A DNA stretch of 64,000 nucleotides from Methanobacterium sp. UBA44 (GTDB taxonomy: Archaea > Methanobacteriota > Methanobacteria > Methanobacteriales > Methanobacteriaceae): NCBI GenBank assembly GCA_002494885.1, contig DACV01000002.1, positions 556,999-620,998 on the forward strand. Direction: 5' to 3'. A program made the position numbers and the translations under genes. Below, piece by piece: positions 17,516 through 26,058 of this stretch. Each line of letters begins with the position of its first letter. Within the stretch, counting starts at the first letter, position 1. The notes under the pieces are model-generated. The model worked only from the letters and a program-made list of their open reading frames with translations, ran no database searches and was not told the origin of the DNA.

Positions 17516-17802
17516 ATGCCTGTAATTACAATAGAAGGGCCAAAAATGACAAAGGAAGAGAAAGCTGAGTTAGTTAAGGAATTTTCTGAAACTGCAAAAA
17601 ATCTTTGATATTTTGTGCCAACAAAATCTTAGATTTTGTGGCCGAGGAAACAATTTTCCTCCGGCATAGAAAATACTATGTATTTTCTATAGCTGCAAGT
17701 AGAATTATGAATATTCCAGTTGAAGCCATGGTTACCATTATCCGAGAAGTTGAAGGAGAAAATGTAGGAACTGGAAACATCCTTCTATGCGATAGAAGAT
17801 GA
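17516..17802 (+). pseudogene. 4-oxalocrotonate tautomerase-like gene split by an insertion
   Basis: ATG 17516 is 5 nt after AGAGGT and begins MPVITIEGPKMTKEEK, with the catalytic Pro2 (Pro1 of the mature enzyme). The frame stops at 17606. The missing second half, SRIMNIPVEAMVTIIREV and onward, runs from about 17698 to the stop at 17802. Deleting 101 bp between two CTGCAA copies (17592-17597 and 17693-17698) rejoins ...SETA to SRIMN... and gives an unbroken 61-residue protein, the normal 4-OT size. The insert is a chain of hairpins. The gene follows the quinone reductase as a probable operon. Confidence 0.88.
17594..17693 (+). mobile_element. four-hairpin insertion, triloop repeat family (locus B)
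   Basis: Four consecutive hairpins. The arms are CAAAAAATC/GATATTTTG, then CAAAATC-TTA-GATTTTG within GCCA/TGGC, then AGGAAA-CAAT-TTTCCT within CCG/CGG, then ATAGAAAATAC-TAT-GTATTTTCTAT within GC/GC. Three of the four have 3-nt loops and most have one unpaired base before the clamp. A 6-bp direct repeat CTGCAA flanks the insert, consistent with a target-site duplication. There is no ORF for a transposase, so it would be non-autonomous. Confidence 0.72.
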
Positions 17803-17901
17803 TATTTATAAAAATTAATTTTTGGAAACTTAAATCCGAAAATTAGCCTTATTTTTTTATTTTTAATTTTAAGAAAAAATTCTGTTTTTAAATTACATAG
17901 C

Positions 17902-17910
17902 TTTATATAC
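17902..17910 (+). promoter_or_regulatory. TATA box of the TRAM gene
   Basis: TTTATATAC matches the archaeal TATA consensus and predicts a transcript start near 17931, exactly where the leader hairpin begins. Confidence 0.5.
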
Positions 17911-17931
17911 ACTTAAATTAAAGACTAATAC

Positions 17932-17948
17932 AGACCATTTTATGGTCT
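17932..17948 (+). promoter_or_regulatory. 5' leader hairpin of the TRAM gene
   Basis: AGACCAT-TTT-ATGGTCT is a perfect 7-bp stem with a TTT loop. It would form the extreme 5' end of the mRNA, followed by GGACGTGA (17955-17962) as ribosome binding site. It could protect the 5' end, sense temperature or bind the encoded RNA chaperone. It lacks the bulge and clamp of the nearby repeat family. Confidence 0.4.
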
Positions 17949-17966
17949 TATTAAGGACGTGAAAAA

Positions 17967-18200
17967 TTGTTTAAAAATAATTACGGTAGAGATAATTTCT
18001 CAGATAGAGGAAACTCTTCTCCTTTAAACGAAGGCGAAGAATACGATGTTAAAATTGAAGATGTTGGAAGAGATGGCGACGGAATCGCAAGAATAGAAGG
18101 ATTTGTAGTCTTTGTTTCAGGCGCAAAACTTGGCGATGAAGTTAAAATTAGGATTACTTCAACAAGAAGAAACTTCGGTTTTGCTGAAATAGCACAATAA
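17967..18200 (+). CDS. TRAM-domain RNA-binding protein
   Basis: A 77-residue protein. After a basic, flexible N-terminus (1-20) comes a single TRAM domain, about residues 22-77, with YDVKIEDVGRDGDGIARI and the closing GDEVKIRI. TRAM-only proteins are abundant in methanogens and act as RNA chaperones similar to bacterial cold-shock proteins. The start is TTG 17967 with GGACGTGA 5 nt upstream. The leader has a strong TATA box and a 5' hairpin. A single-gene unit is likely. Confidence 0.93.
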   Translation: MFKNNYGRDNFSDRGNSSPLNEGEEYDVKIEDVGRDGDGIARIEGFVVFVSGAKLGDEVKIRITSTRRNFGFAEIAQ

Positions 18201-18288
18201 TTAGTTTTAATTTTAAGTTTGAATTAATTTTCATTTATTATTAAAATCTAATTTTTTTTATTTATTACACTATTTATTTTCATTTTAA

Positions 18289-18900
18289 TTAACTAAAATC
18301 ATTCAAATTTTCATCTATAAATTTTTCTGAAGTCTTATTATAAAAATTCCATGATAGATAGTATGCACCTAAATTTGCAATAATGATACCAAGTGATCCA
18401 GGCTGGAAAACAGCAGAAAAATTGTTTAATAAATGCAAACCAACTGCAATTAAATAAAAGGTCAAAGGATTCTTTTTAGCAATTCCGTAAGCAACTATGG
18501 AAGTACTTGCTGCATGGAATAAAATTCCAGGGACTCTTAATGGAAAAGGCACCCCTAAAACAAATACATATATAAAAAACTCAGATATTCCAAATCCAAG
18601 ACCAACAAGGAACCCCAAAATAAATATTGACCTTTCTGTTTCCCCATGTCTATAAAAAAGTGGAAATACCTTTGCAAATTCTTCAATAAACGGTGTGAAA
18701 ATAATTATTGAAAGTAAATTTGCAAAAATGAGGGGTAAATTACCCAAAACATTATCTGATAATGTACCGAAGAGAAGTGTCATAGGAACACTTACTATTA
18801 TTCCTGAAATTAAAAAGAACATTTTTTCCTTAAATTTAGGTCTGTGGGGCTTTATAACTACAATATCTTTCCTAACATTTAGTTTATGAAGTTTAGACAT
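18289..18900 (-). CDS. PrsW-family intramembrane protease-like protein
   Basis: A 203-residue membrane protein with about six hydrophobic helices after a basic N-terminus. It carries the PrsW signatures: EE-x-x-K in FIEEFAKVFP (E73, E74, K77), a glutamate in GISEFF (E107), and histidines in LFHAAS (H129) and GLHLLNN (H156). PrsW proteins are glutamic or metallo-type proteases that cut membrane-bound regulators. No anti-sigma factor target is expected in an archaeon, so the substrate is unknown. It is convergent with the TRAM gene and in line with the DUF362 gene. Confidence 0.82.
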   Translation of the reverse strand: MSKLHKLNVRKDIVVIKPHRPKFKEKMFFLISGIIVSVPMTLLFGTLSDNVLGNLPLIFANLLSIIIFTPFIEEFAKVFPLFYRHGETERSIFILGFLVGLGFGISEFFIYVFVLGVPFPLRVPGILFHAASTSIVAYGIAKKNPLTFYLIAVGLHLLNNFSAVFQPGSLGIIIANLGAYYLSWNFYNKTSEKFIDENLNDFS

Positions 18901-18936
18901 GAATTTTCTTCCAAAAGTTATAAAAACAGTATGAAT

Positions 18937-19854
18937 TTACAATTCATCTTTAAAGATTTTTTCAATATTTCTTAAATCTGCTTCAACTTCACCATTAAGA
19001 GAGATCAATTCTATTTGATCGGCTGATTTCACTCCAAATTCTAATTCAGATGCTCTTTTAATTTGGTCAAGATCAAATATTTTTCCCTTTGATATATCTG
19101 TTTCAGCTCCATAATTTCTTAAAACAGCAACGCCAACTGCGTCCAGAGCCACCCTATCGCTGCTTGCAAGAATCAAATTAGGTTGGACAAGCTTCCCCTG
19201 TTCAGGCCCTTTATTTATAAAAGCCTTTATTGCATCCATTATTACAAAATCAACATGATAATGATCGTTTATTTCAGCTATCATCTGTCTTTGATAAGGG
19301 GACATGTGCAGTTCAGCCATGTAATTATATAATCCACCAGGAAGTCTTTTTGCCACCAATCCCACTGAATTTTTAAGTGATAATGTAAAATGTCCTCCGA
19401 ATCTATGGGTTTTAAGACAACATGTCTGAATTACTCTTTTTGTCTCCAGAAATAATTTAGATATGTAAAATCCTTTAAGCCAGTGCATTCCATCCTTTTT
19501 AATTTTGACCCATTCTTCTCTATCTTCCCTATCAAGTGCAAGTGCTTCAAACCCAAGTTCCTCAGATAATTTAAATACTCCCATTTTATCCAGCACATCC
19601 TGGGTATTTCCCATTCCACTTCTCTCTGCAAGTACTATTTCAGATACCTCTATTTCTCTCAGCTTATTTACTATTGCCCTTACTGTATCAATATGTGTTG
19701 ATGCTGGGAATGGATCAGCACTGTTAAAATTAGCTTTTATTGCTACTTTATCACCTTTAAATTTATCTAAATTAAACTGCCCCATTAATTTATTTATTCC
19801 ATGATTTCTATCATCTGTTTTAACCAAAAATACCTTCCTGGATTTATTATTCAT
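18937..19854 (-). CDS. DUF362 family protein
   Basis: A 305-residue soluble protein recognisable as DUF362 by KVAIKANFNSADPFPAST near the start, CCLKTHRFGGHFTLSLKN in the centre and VDFVIMDAIKAF. In many archaea this domain is fused to ferredoxin clusters; here it is alone. The function is not established. CCLKTH could bind a metal, which is only a suggestion. The gene lies between the PrsW-like gene and uvrA on the same strand, with about 115 bp to uvrA. Confidence 0.85.
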   Translation of the reverse strand: MNNKSRKVFLVKTDDRNHGINKLMGQFNLDKFKGDKVAIKANFNSADPFPASTHIDTVRAIVNKLREIEVSEIVLAERSGMGNTQDVLDKMGVFKLSEELGFEALALDREDREEWVKIKKDGMHWLKGFYISKLFLETKRVIQTCCLKTHRFGGHFTLSLKNSVGLVAKRLPGGLYNYMAELHMSPYQRQMIAEINDHYHVDFVIMDAIKAFINKGPEQGKLVQPNLILASSDRVALDAVGVAVLRNYGAETDISKGKIFDLDQIKRASELEFGVKSADQIELISLNGEVEADLRNIEKIFKDEL

Positions 19855-19969
19855 TTAATAACCTCCATATCAGATGATCAAAAAATTTAATTATTATTTA
19901 TCTATTATTAATATATTTAAAAGTAATATTTTTAATTTTGCTATTAAAAAAAGAAATAAATTAAAATAA

Positions 19970-22879
19970 TTATTTGTTATTTGTAGAGAGTTTCTCAGAA
20001 ATAAAGTCAGCGCTAATTTCTAAAGAAGAAAATATTGATTTTCCATCAAGGATTTCTTTTAAAAACTTCCCTGTGTAACTATCACTTAATGCAACTTCTT
20101 CTGGTGTACCTTCAGCAACAATTAAACCTCCTTCATCTCCACCTTCAGGTCCAAGGTCTAAAATGTAATCAGCTGTCTTAATAACATCTAGATTATGCTC
20201 AATAACTAAAACAGTATTTCCAGAATCTGTTAACCTTCTAAGGACTTGAAGTAGCTTTTTAATATCTGCAAAGTGCAATCCAGTGGTGGGTTCATCCAGA
20301 ATATAGAGAGTTCTTCCTGTACTTTGGCGGCTTAACTCTTTTGAAAGTTTAACACGTTGAGCTTCTCCTCCGGAAAGGGTTGTTGCTGGTTGTCCAAGTT
20401 TAATGTAACCAAGACCAACATCATCAAGTGTTTTAAGCTTTTTTTGGATACGAGGAACATTCCTAAAGAAATGAAGAGCTTCTTCAACAGTCATGTTCAG
20501 AACGTCAGCAATGTTTTTACCTTTATATCTGATATCAAGGGTCTCCTTGTTGTATCTTTTGCCTCTACAAATTTCACATGGGACATAAACATCTGCTAAA
20601 AAGTGCATTTCAATTTTAATTATACCATCACCGTTACATGCCTCGCAGCGCCCACCTTTAACATTGAAACTAAATCTTCCAGGTTTATACCCTCTTTTTT
20701 TAGCTGAAATAGATTGGGAAAAAATTTCTCTGATATATGTAAATACACCAGTATATGTAGCAGGATTGGAACGTGGTGTCCGCCCTATTGGCGATTGATC
20801 GATGATAATAACTTTATCAATGTTGGAAGTACCTAAAATTTCCTCATGTTTTCCTGCATTTACGTGTTTTCTATTGAATTCTCCGTATAGACCTTTATAA
20901 AGTACATCGTTTATGAGTGTACTTTTTCCAGATCCTGATACACCTGTAACACATGTAAATACACCTAAAGGTATGTTAACATCTATATTTTTAAGATTAT
21001 TTTGTTTTGCGCCTTTAACTGTGATAAATTTACCATTAGGAGTATTTCTCTCCTTTGGAATTTCTATAGTTTCATTTTTTGATAGATAGCTACCGGTAAT
21101 TGATTCGGGATTATCCATTATTTCAAGGGGTGTTCCTTCTGCAATTACTCTGCCTCCATGTTCTCCAGCACCAGGCCCGATATCTATAACATGATCTGCA
21201 GATAATATTGTTTCTTCATCATGTTCAACAATTATCAGCGTGTTACCAATATCCCTGAGCCTCTTTAAAGTTTCTATTAATCTCTGATTATCCCTCTGGT
21301 GAAGTCCTATACTTGGTTCATCAAGAATATAAAGAACACCAACAAGTCCTGAACCTATTTGAGTTGCAAGTCTAATTCTTTGAGCCTCTCCACCTGAAAG
21401 AGTACCTGACGATCGGTCCATAGTAATATAATCCAGTCCAACATCAACTAAAAAACTTAATCGTTCATTTATCTCTTTCAATACCTCTCTAGCAATGAAA
21501 TGCTCCATTGCACTTAATTCAAGCTCCTCAAAGAATTTTTTTGATTCTTTAATAGGCATTGCAACAATTTCACTAATGGGTTTATCTCCAACAGTAACTG
21601 ATCTGCTTTCAGGGCGTAAACGTGACCCGTTACATTCAGGACACTTTCTATCGCTCATGAATTGCCCCATGTAACCCCTCATATAATTTGACTTGGTATC
21701 CATGAACAGGCGTTCCATTCTCTTTATAACACCTTCAAATTTTCTTTTTACGTGGTGCATCCTGTTCCTCCGTCTGAACGCGAACTCAATTCTTTCAGAG
21801 GAACCGTACAGAATAATATTCTGGTACTTTTGAGGGAGATCCTGAAATGGTGTATCCATACTAAAACCGTAATGTTCTGCAATGGCTTTAAGCATTTGAT
21901 AGTAATAATTATCCTTCTTTTTAGATTTGCTCCATGGCAATATAGCTCCTTCATTCAATGAAAGAGTCTTATCTGGCACTACCAGGTCTGTATCCATCTC
22001 CATTTTACTTCCAAGTCCGTTGCATTCTGGACAGGCCCCATGTGGGCTGTTAAAAGAAAATGATCTTGGGCTGATCTCTTCAAAGTTTATATCACAGTCC
22101 GGGCATGCAAAGTGTTCACTGAATATTTTTTCATTAATCTGGCTGTTTTTTTCTAAAAGAACTATAATCAGGCCTTCGCCAAGCTCAAGGGCTGTTTCTA
22201 CTGAATCTGCAAGTCTTCTTTTAAAATCAACATCATATCTAATAACTAGCCTATCCACAACCACATCAACTGTGTGTTTTCTATTTTTATCCAGTTCAAT
22301 ATTTTCATCCAGACTAAGTACTTCACCATCTACCCTGACTCTTACAAAACCCCTCCTTTTAAGATCTTCGAATATTTTTTGATGTTCTCCCTTCCTATCC
22401 TTAACGACTGGCGCAAGGATCTGTATTTTAGTGCCTTCTTCCTCTTTATATATACTACCCACAATCTGTCCAGATGTTTGCTGTGATATGGGTTTTCCAC
22501 ATTTGTAGCAGTGAGGTTGACCTATTCTTGCATAAAGTAGCCTTAAATAATCATAAATTTCAGTAGCAGTCCCTACAGTTGATCTCGGATTTGTCTTTGT
22601 TGTTTTCTGGTCAATGGAGATTGCAGGAGAAAGTCCTTCGATATAATCCACTTCTGGCTTTTTCATCTGGCCTAAAAATTGTCTTGCATAAGCTGAAAGA
22701 GATTCTACATATCTACGCTGGCCTTCAGCATATATGGTGTCAAATGCCAGTGATGATTTACCTGAACCACTTATTCCTGTAATTACCACAAATTTGTCCC
22801 TTGGTATTGTAATATCTAAATTCTTTAGATTGTGCTCTCTTGCACCTTTAATTACAATGTTATCTTTTTTAGAATTCAT
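19970..22879 (-). CDS. uvrA: excinuclease ABC subunit A
   Basis: UvrA is the damage-sensing ATPase of bacterial-type nucleotide excision repair. The 969-residue protein has two ABC ATPase modules. The first Walker A is GISGSGKSS at 35-43 and the second is GVSGSGKST near 640. Both LSGGEAQR signature motifs are present, with zinc-finger cysteine pairs (CYKCGK, CPDC/CPECNG, CEACNG/CEICRG). Length is within the normal 940-970 range. The ATG overlaps the uvrB stop by 4 nt (ATGA), so translation is coupled. Confidence 0.98.
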   Translation of the reverse strand: MNSKKDNIVIKGAREHNLKNLDITIPRDKFVVITGISGSGKSSLAFDTIYAEGQRRYVESLSAYARQFLGQMKKPEVDYIEGLSPAISIDQKTTKTNPRSTVGTATEIYDYLRLLYARIGQPHCYKCGKPISQQTSGQIVGSIYKEEEGTKIQILAPVVKDRKGEHQKIFEDLKRRGFVRVRVDGEVLSLDENIELDKNRKHTVDVVVDRLVIRYDVDFKRRLADSVETALELGEGLIIVLLEKNSQINEKIFSEHFACPDCDINFEEISPRSFSFNSPHGACPECNGLGSKMEMDTDLVVPDKTLSLNEGAILPWSKSKKKDNYYYQMLKAIAEHYGFSMDTPFQDLPQKYQNIILYGSSERIEFAFRRRNRMHHVKRKFEGVIKRMERLFMDTKSNYMRGYMGQFMSDRKCPECNGSRLRPESRSVTVGDKPISEIVAMPIKESKKFFEELELSAMEHFIAREVLKEINERLSFLVDVGLDYITMDRSSGTLSGGEAQRIRLATQIGSGLVGVLYILDEPSIGLHQRDNQRLIETLKRLRDIGNTLIIVEHDEETILSADHVIDIGPGAGEHGGRVIAEGTPLEIMDNPESITGSYLSKNETIEIPKERNTPNGKFITVKGAKQNNLKNIDVNIPLGVFTCVTGVSGSGKSTLINDVLYKGLYGEFNRKHVNAGKHEEILGTSNIDKVIIIDQSPIGRTPRSNPATYTGVFTYIREIFSQSISAKKRGYKPGRFSFNVKGGRCEACNGDGIIKIEMHFLADVYVPCEICRGKRYNKETLDIRYKGKNIADVLNMTVEEALHFFRNVPRIQKKLKTLDDVGLGYIKLGQPATTLSGGEAQRVKLSKELSRQSTGRTLYILDEPTTGLHFADIKKLLQVLRRLTDSGNTVLVIEHNLDVIKTADYILDLGPEGGDEGGLIVAEGTPEEVALSDSYTGKFLKEILDGKSIFSSLEISADFISEKLSTNNK

Positions 22880-24831
22880 TTAGAAACCCCTTCTAAAGCA
22901 GTGATTTTGTCCCTGATCTTTGCTGCCTTTTCAAAATTAAGTTTCGCTGCAGCTAATTTCATTTCATGCTCCAGATCCTTAATTAGAAGACGTATTTCAT
23001 CTCTGGGCATATTCTCAATATCATATATTAATTCAATATTATCCTTTTTTTGTTTTTCCTTGATGGACCTGACAACTGATCTTGGGATGATGCTATGTTC
23101 TTTATTGTACTCAACCTGCATTTTCCTTCTTTTATTGGTTATTTCAACAGCAGATTTTACTGATCTGGTTATTTTATCAGCATATATAATGACCTGCCCA
23201 TCTATATTCCTTGCTGCACGTCCAATTGTTTGAATAAGAGAAGTTTCAGAGCGAAGAAAACCCTCCTTATCTGCATCAAGAATTCCAATAAGTGAAACCT
23301 CTGGAAGGTCAAGGCCTTCTCTTAAAAGGTTTACTCCAACAAGACAATCGAATTCTCCTCTTCTAAGGTCATCTATTATATCAATACGTTCAAGTGTTCC
23401 TATTTCAGAGTGCAGGTATCTTACTTTAATCCCAATTTTAGCATAATAATCTGTAAGGTCTTCAGCCATCTTTTTGGTTAGTGTTGTTACCAGTATTCTC
23501 TGGTTCAGTTTGATTCTCTTTTGAACTTCTCCTAAAAGATGATCTACCTGTCCTTTCACTGGTTTAATTATTACTTCAGGGTCAACAAGTCCTGTAGGTC
23601 TTATGATCTGTTCTACAACATTCTGACTTTTTTCAAGTTCATATTTTGCAGGAGTTGCAGAAACATATACTACCTGATTCATGAGACTTTCAAATTCATC
23701 GAAGTTCAAAGGTCTATTTTCACGAGCCGAAGGAAGTCTGAATCCATAATCTACAAGAGAATCTTTACGTGCGCGATCACCTGCATACATTCCACCTATT
23801 TGAGGAACTGTAACATGTGATTCATCTATAATGGTTAAAAAATCGTCAGGGAAATATTTTATGAGGGTATGGGGCATACTTCCCCATTTTCTGCCGCTTA
23901 AATGAAGTGAATAATTCTCTACGCCCGGACAGTAACCCATTTCTTCAAGCATTTCAATATCGAATCTTGTTCTTTGTTCAAGACGCTGCGCTTCAAGTAA
24001 TTTATTCTGAGAATTTAAAATGACCAGTCTGTCCTCTAATTCTGCTTCAATGTTCATTATGGCCCTATGCATTTTATTTTCTGAAATTACAAAGTGTTTT
24101 GCTGGAAATATGGTAATTCTATCAATTTTATTAATTATATCTCCTTTTAATGGATCTATGTAAGATAAACCATCCACTTCATCTCCAAAAAATTCAATTC
24201 TAATTGGAAATGAACCGTGGACAGGAAATACTTCTATTACATCTCCCCTTACTCTGAATTTACCTCTTGTAAAGTCTATATCATTCCTCTCATATTGAAT
24301 ATGGATCAATTTGGATAATATTTTTTCTCTTTCATGTGTTTCTCCAATTCTCATGTGTAAGAGATGATCTCCGTAATCTTCAGGAGATCCAATACCATAT
24401 ATGCATGAAACACTTGAAACGACTATTACATCATCTCTTGAAAGCAGAGACTGAGTTGCTGAATGTCTCATCTGGTCTATTTCATCATTTATGCTTGCTT
24501 CTTTGTCTATATAGGTATCTGTGTGTGGAATATATGCTTCAGGCTGATAATAATCATAGTAACTGACGAAGTACTCAACAGCATTATTGGGGAAGAATTC
24601 TTTAAATTCTTCATAAAGCTGTGCAGCAAGTGTTTTATTGTGAGATATGACTAATGTTGGTTTTTGAATCTCTTTAATTACATTAGCCATGGTAAATGTT
24701 TTTCCTGATCCAGTAACTCCAAGGAGCGTCTGATGATTTAAACCTTTATTAATTCCATTTACAATGGAATTAATGGCTTTTGGTTGGTCTCCTAATGGTT
24801 TATAACTGGATACAAGTTCAAAATTATTCAT
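22876..24831 (-). CDS. uvrB: excinuclease ABC subunit B
   Basis: UvrB is the helicase-like subunit that verifies damage and recruits UvrC. The 651 residues include Walker A GVTGSGKT (38-45), the aromatic beta-hairpin YYDYYQPEAYIP near 90-101, helicase motif VI QTIGRAARN, and the C-terminal UVR motif LAAAKLNFEKAAKIRD that contacts UvrC. It is the first gene of the uvrBA operon. Upstream lies a divergent DUF169 gene with a hairpin chain between them. Confidence 0.98.
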   Translation of the reverse strand: MNNFELVSSYKPLGDQPKAINSIVNGINKGLNHQTLLGVTGSGKTFTMANVIKEIQKPTLVISHNKTLAAQLYEEFKEFFPNNAVEYFVSYYDYYQPEAYIPHTDTYIDKEASINDEIDQMRHSATQSLLSRDDVIVVSSVSCIYGIGSPEDYGDHLLHMRIGETHEREKILSKLIHIQYERNDIDFTRGKFRVRGDVIEVFPVHGSFPIRIEFFGDEVDGLSYIDPLKGDIINKIDRITIFPAKHFVISENKMHRAIMNIEAELEDRLVILNSQNKLLEAQRLEQRTRFDIEMLEEMGYCPGVENYSLHLSGRKWGSMPHTLIKYFPDDFLTIIDESHVTVPQIGGMYAGDRARKDSLVDYGFRLPSARENRPLNFDEFESLMNQVVYVSATPAKYELEKSQNVVEQIIRPTGLVDPEVIIKPVKGQVDHLLGEVQKRIKLNQRILVTTLTKKMAEDLTDYYAKIGIKVRYLHSEIGTLERIDIIDDLRRGEFDCLVGVNLLREGLDLPEVSLIGILDADKEGFLRSETSLIQTIGRAARNIDGQVIIYADKITRSVKSAVEITNKRRKMQVEYNKEHSIIPRSVVRSIKEKQKKDNIELIYDIENMPRDEIRLLIKDLEHEMKLAAAKLNFEKAAKIRDKITALEGVSK

Positions 24832-25027
24832 TTTTAATCCTCATTTTGAAAAGATTTTCACTAATTTAAAATTATCATGATTATTAATAGTTTTTAAGTA
24901 AGAGCATTTGAAAAGTAATCTATTTAATGTTGATGTTTTTATTTCCATTTTCTTGCATCAAATTTATAAAAATAATTTAGTTTATATTGGTAAAGGTAAT
25001 ATAAATAAATAATGGTATGACGAAGAA
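24832..25027. other. uvrB upstream region
   Basis: The 196 bp between uvrB and the hairpin chain are AT-rich. They must contain the uvrB promoter. ATAAATAAATA near 25007 is a TATA-like match for the rightward DUF169 gene. No other element was seen. Confidence 0.4.
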
Positions 25028-25175
25028 GGTTGAGGAAAACTCTCAAACACGAAGTGTTTGGAGCCCTCGAAAACTCTGTTTTCGGGGCAGAGAAACTTTG
25101 TTTCTCATGCGCAAAAATCTTTGATTTTTGCAAGCTTTGTTTTCCTAACCACAAAATTTTTTTAAAATTTTGAGG
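25028..25175 (+). mobile_element. cloverleaf-like hairpin chain, triloop repeat family (locus C)
   Basis: An outer stem, GGTTGAGGAAAAC (25028-25040) with GTTTTCCTAACC (25139-25150), encloses four hairpins: CTCAAACAC-GAA-GTGTTTGGAG, CCCTCGAAAAC-TCT-GTTTTCGGGG, GCAGAGAAAC-TTT-GTTTCTCATGC and GCAAAAATC-TTT-GATTTTTGC. A further hairpin, CAAAATTTT-TTT-AAAATTTTG (25152-25172), lies outside in a CC/GG clamp. All have 3-nt loops, most have an unpaired base near the clamp, and the 5' arms are A-rich. The last hairpin abuts the GTG start of the DUF169 gene. No ORF is inside. Confidence 0.72.
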
Positions 25176-25963
25176 TGGTAAAAATTTTAAATTTAAATGT
25201 TAAAGAAATTGGAGAAAGTCTTAAAAATGCCGGAAATCTCAATATAAGCCCTTTAATTATATATGGGTCTGATAATTTGCCTGAAAATGCAGAACCAATG
25301 TGTTCTATTGACAGATGTATAGCCAAAGCAGTAACAGAGATTTCTATAAAAAATAAAATGCATCCACTGTACATAAGCAAAGAAACATTTAAAGGATGTT
25401 GTCCTGGTGCAATGACCTATTTAGGGTATACAAAACCACTTAAATATATAAAATACTTTGTATCAACTGGAAATGAAAAATTCAGCGGTGGAGATGCAGA
25501 ATACCTTAAAGCAAGTCCTGAACTTGTTGAAAAATTTATAGAATCACTCGGTGAGATAAAAAAAATTAAAAAATACCTCATCATTCAAAAATGTGAAGAC
25601 TTTAAAGATAATGCAAATGCCCGGTCCTTCCTTTGCTTTGGTAAAGGTGAACAGATAAGAAATTTAGCAAGTTTAATACATTTTAGAACTGAAAACCCAT
25701 TTAATGCAATTAATATGCCTTTTGGACCTGCATGTTCAACATTTATTACCTATCCTGCAGGACTCGCCGAAAAAACTCCCAAAGATACGGCTTTTGTAGG
25801 TCCTGTCGATCCTACTGGAAATGTCTGGTTTCCTCCAGAATATATGGCAATAGGCATACCAGTGGACCTTGCCATTAAAATGCATGAAGATATTGAAAAT
25901 TCTTTCATTTCAAAAAGACCTAATGTAGCATATCCTGAAACAAGAGATGAAATAGTTCCTTAA
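25175..25963 (+). CDS. DUF169 family protein
   Basis: A 262-residue protein of the DUF169 family, recognised by CSIDRCIAKAV, KGCCPGAMTYLG and the late FGPACSTFITYPAGLAE. The cysteines C44, C49, C74, C75 and C188 could bind a metal or cofactor. Function is unknown; members are common in methanogens. GTG 25175 is the only in-frame start, because a stop lies at 25163. The expected GAGGTGG ribosome binding sequence is here partly inside the last hairpin of the repeat chain. The native 5' end may therefore have been altered by the insertion. Confidence 0.85.
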   Translation: MVKILNLNVKEIGESLKNAGNLNISPLIIYGSDNLPENAEPMCSIDRCIAKAVTEISIKNKMHPLYISKETFKGCCPGAMTYLGYTKPLKYIKYFVSTGNEKFSGGDAEYLKASPELVEKFIESLGEIKKIKKYLIIQKCEDFKDNANARSFLCFGKGEQIRNLASLIHFRTENPFNAINMPFGPACSTFITYPAGLAEKTPKDTAFVGPVDPTGNVWFPPEYMAIGIPVDLAIKMHEDIENSFISKRPNVAYPETRDEIVP

Positions 25964-26058
25964 ATTTGCTGTTTTAACTTATAACATCTATTATTCCTTT
26001 AAATCATAATATCATTTATAACATAATTCGATTCAGCAATAATACAAGAGGCGATTAA

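Noticed and set aside
17605..17802. A 65-codon ORF starting inside the hairpin insertion
   Set aside because: Its second half is the tautomerase C-terminus and its first 30 codons are repeat sequence with no ribosome binding site. It is the fused remainder of the split gene, not a separate gene.
21927..22382. Plus-strand ORF of 151 codons within uvrA
   Set aside because: It is the antisense shadow of a strongly conserved uvrA coding region, with no start signals.
25028..25175. CRISPR-like or tRNA cluster
   Set aside because: The cloverleaf outline recalls a tRNA, but there are no conserved T-loop or anticodon features and the stems are too many. There is no regular repeat-spacer pattern for a CRISPR.
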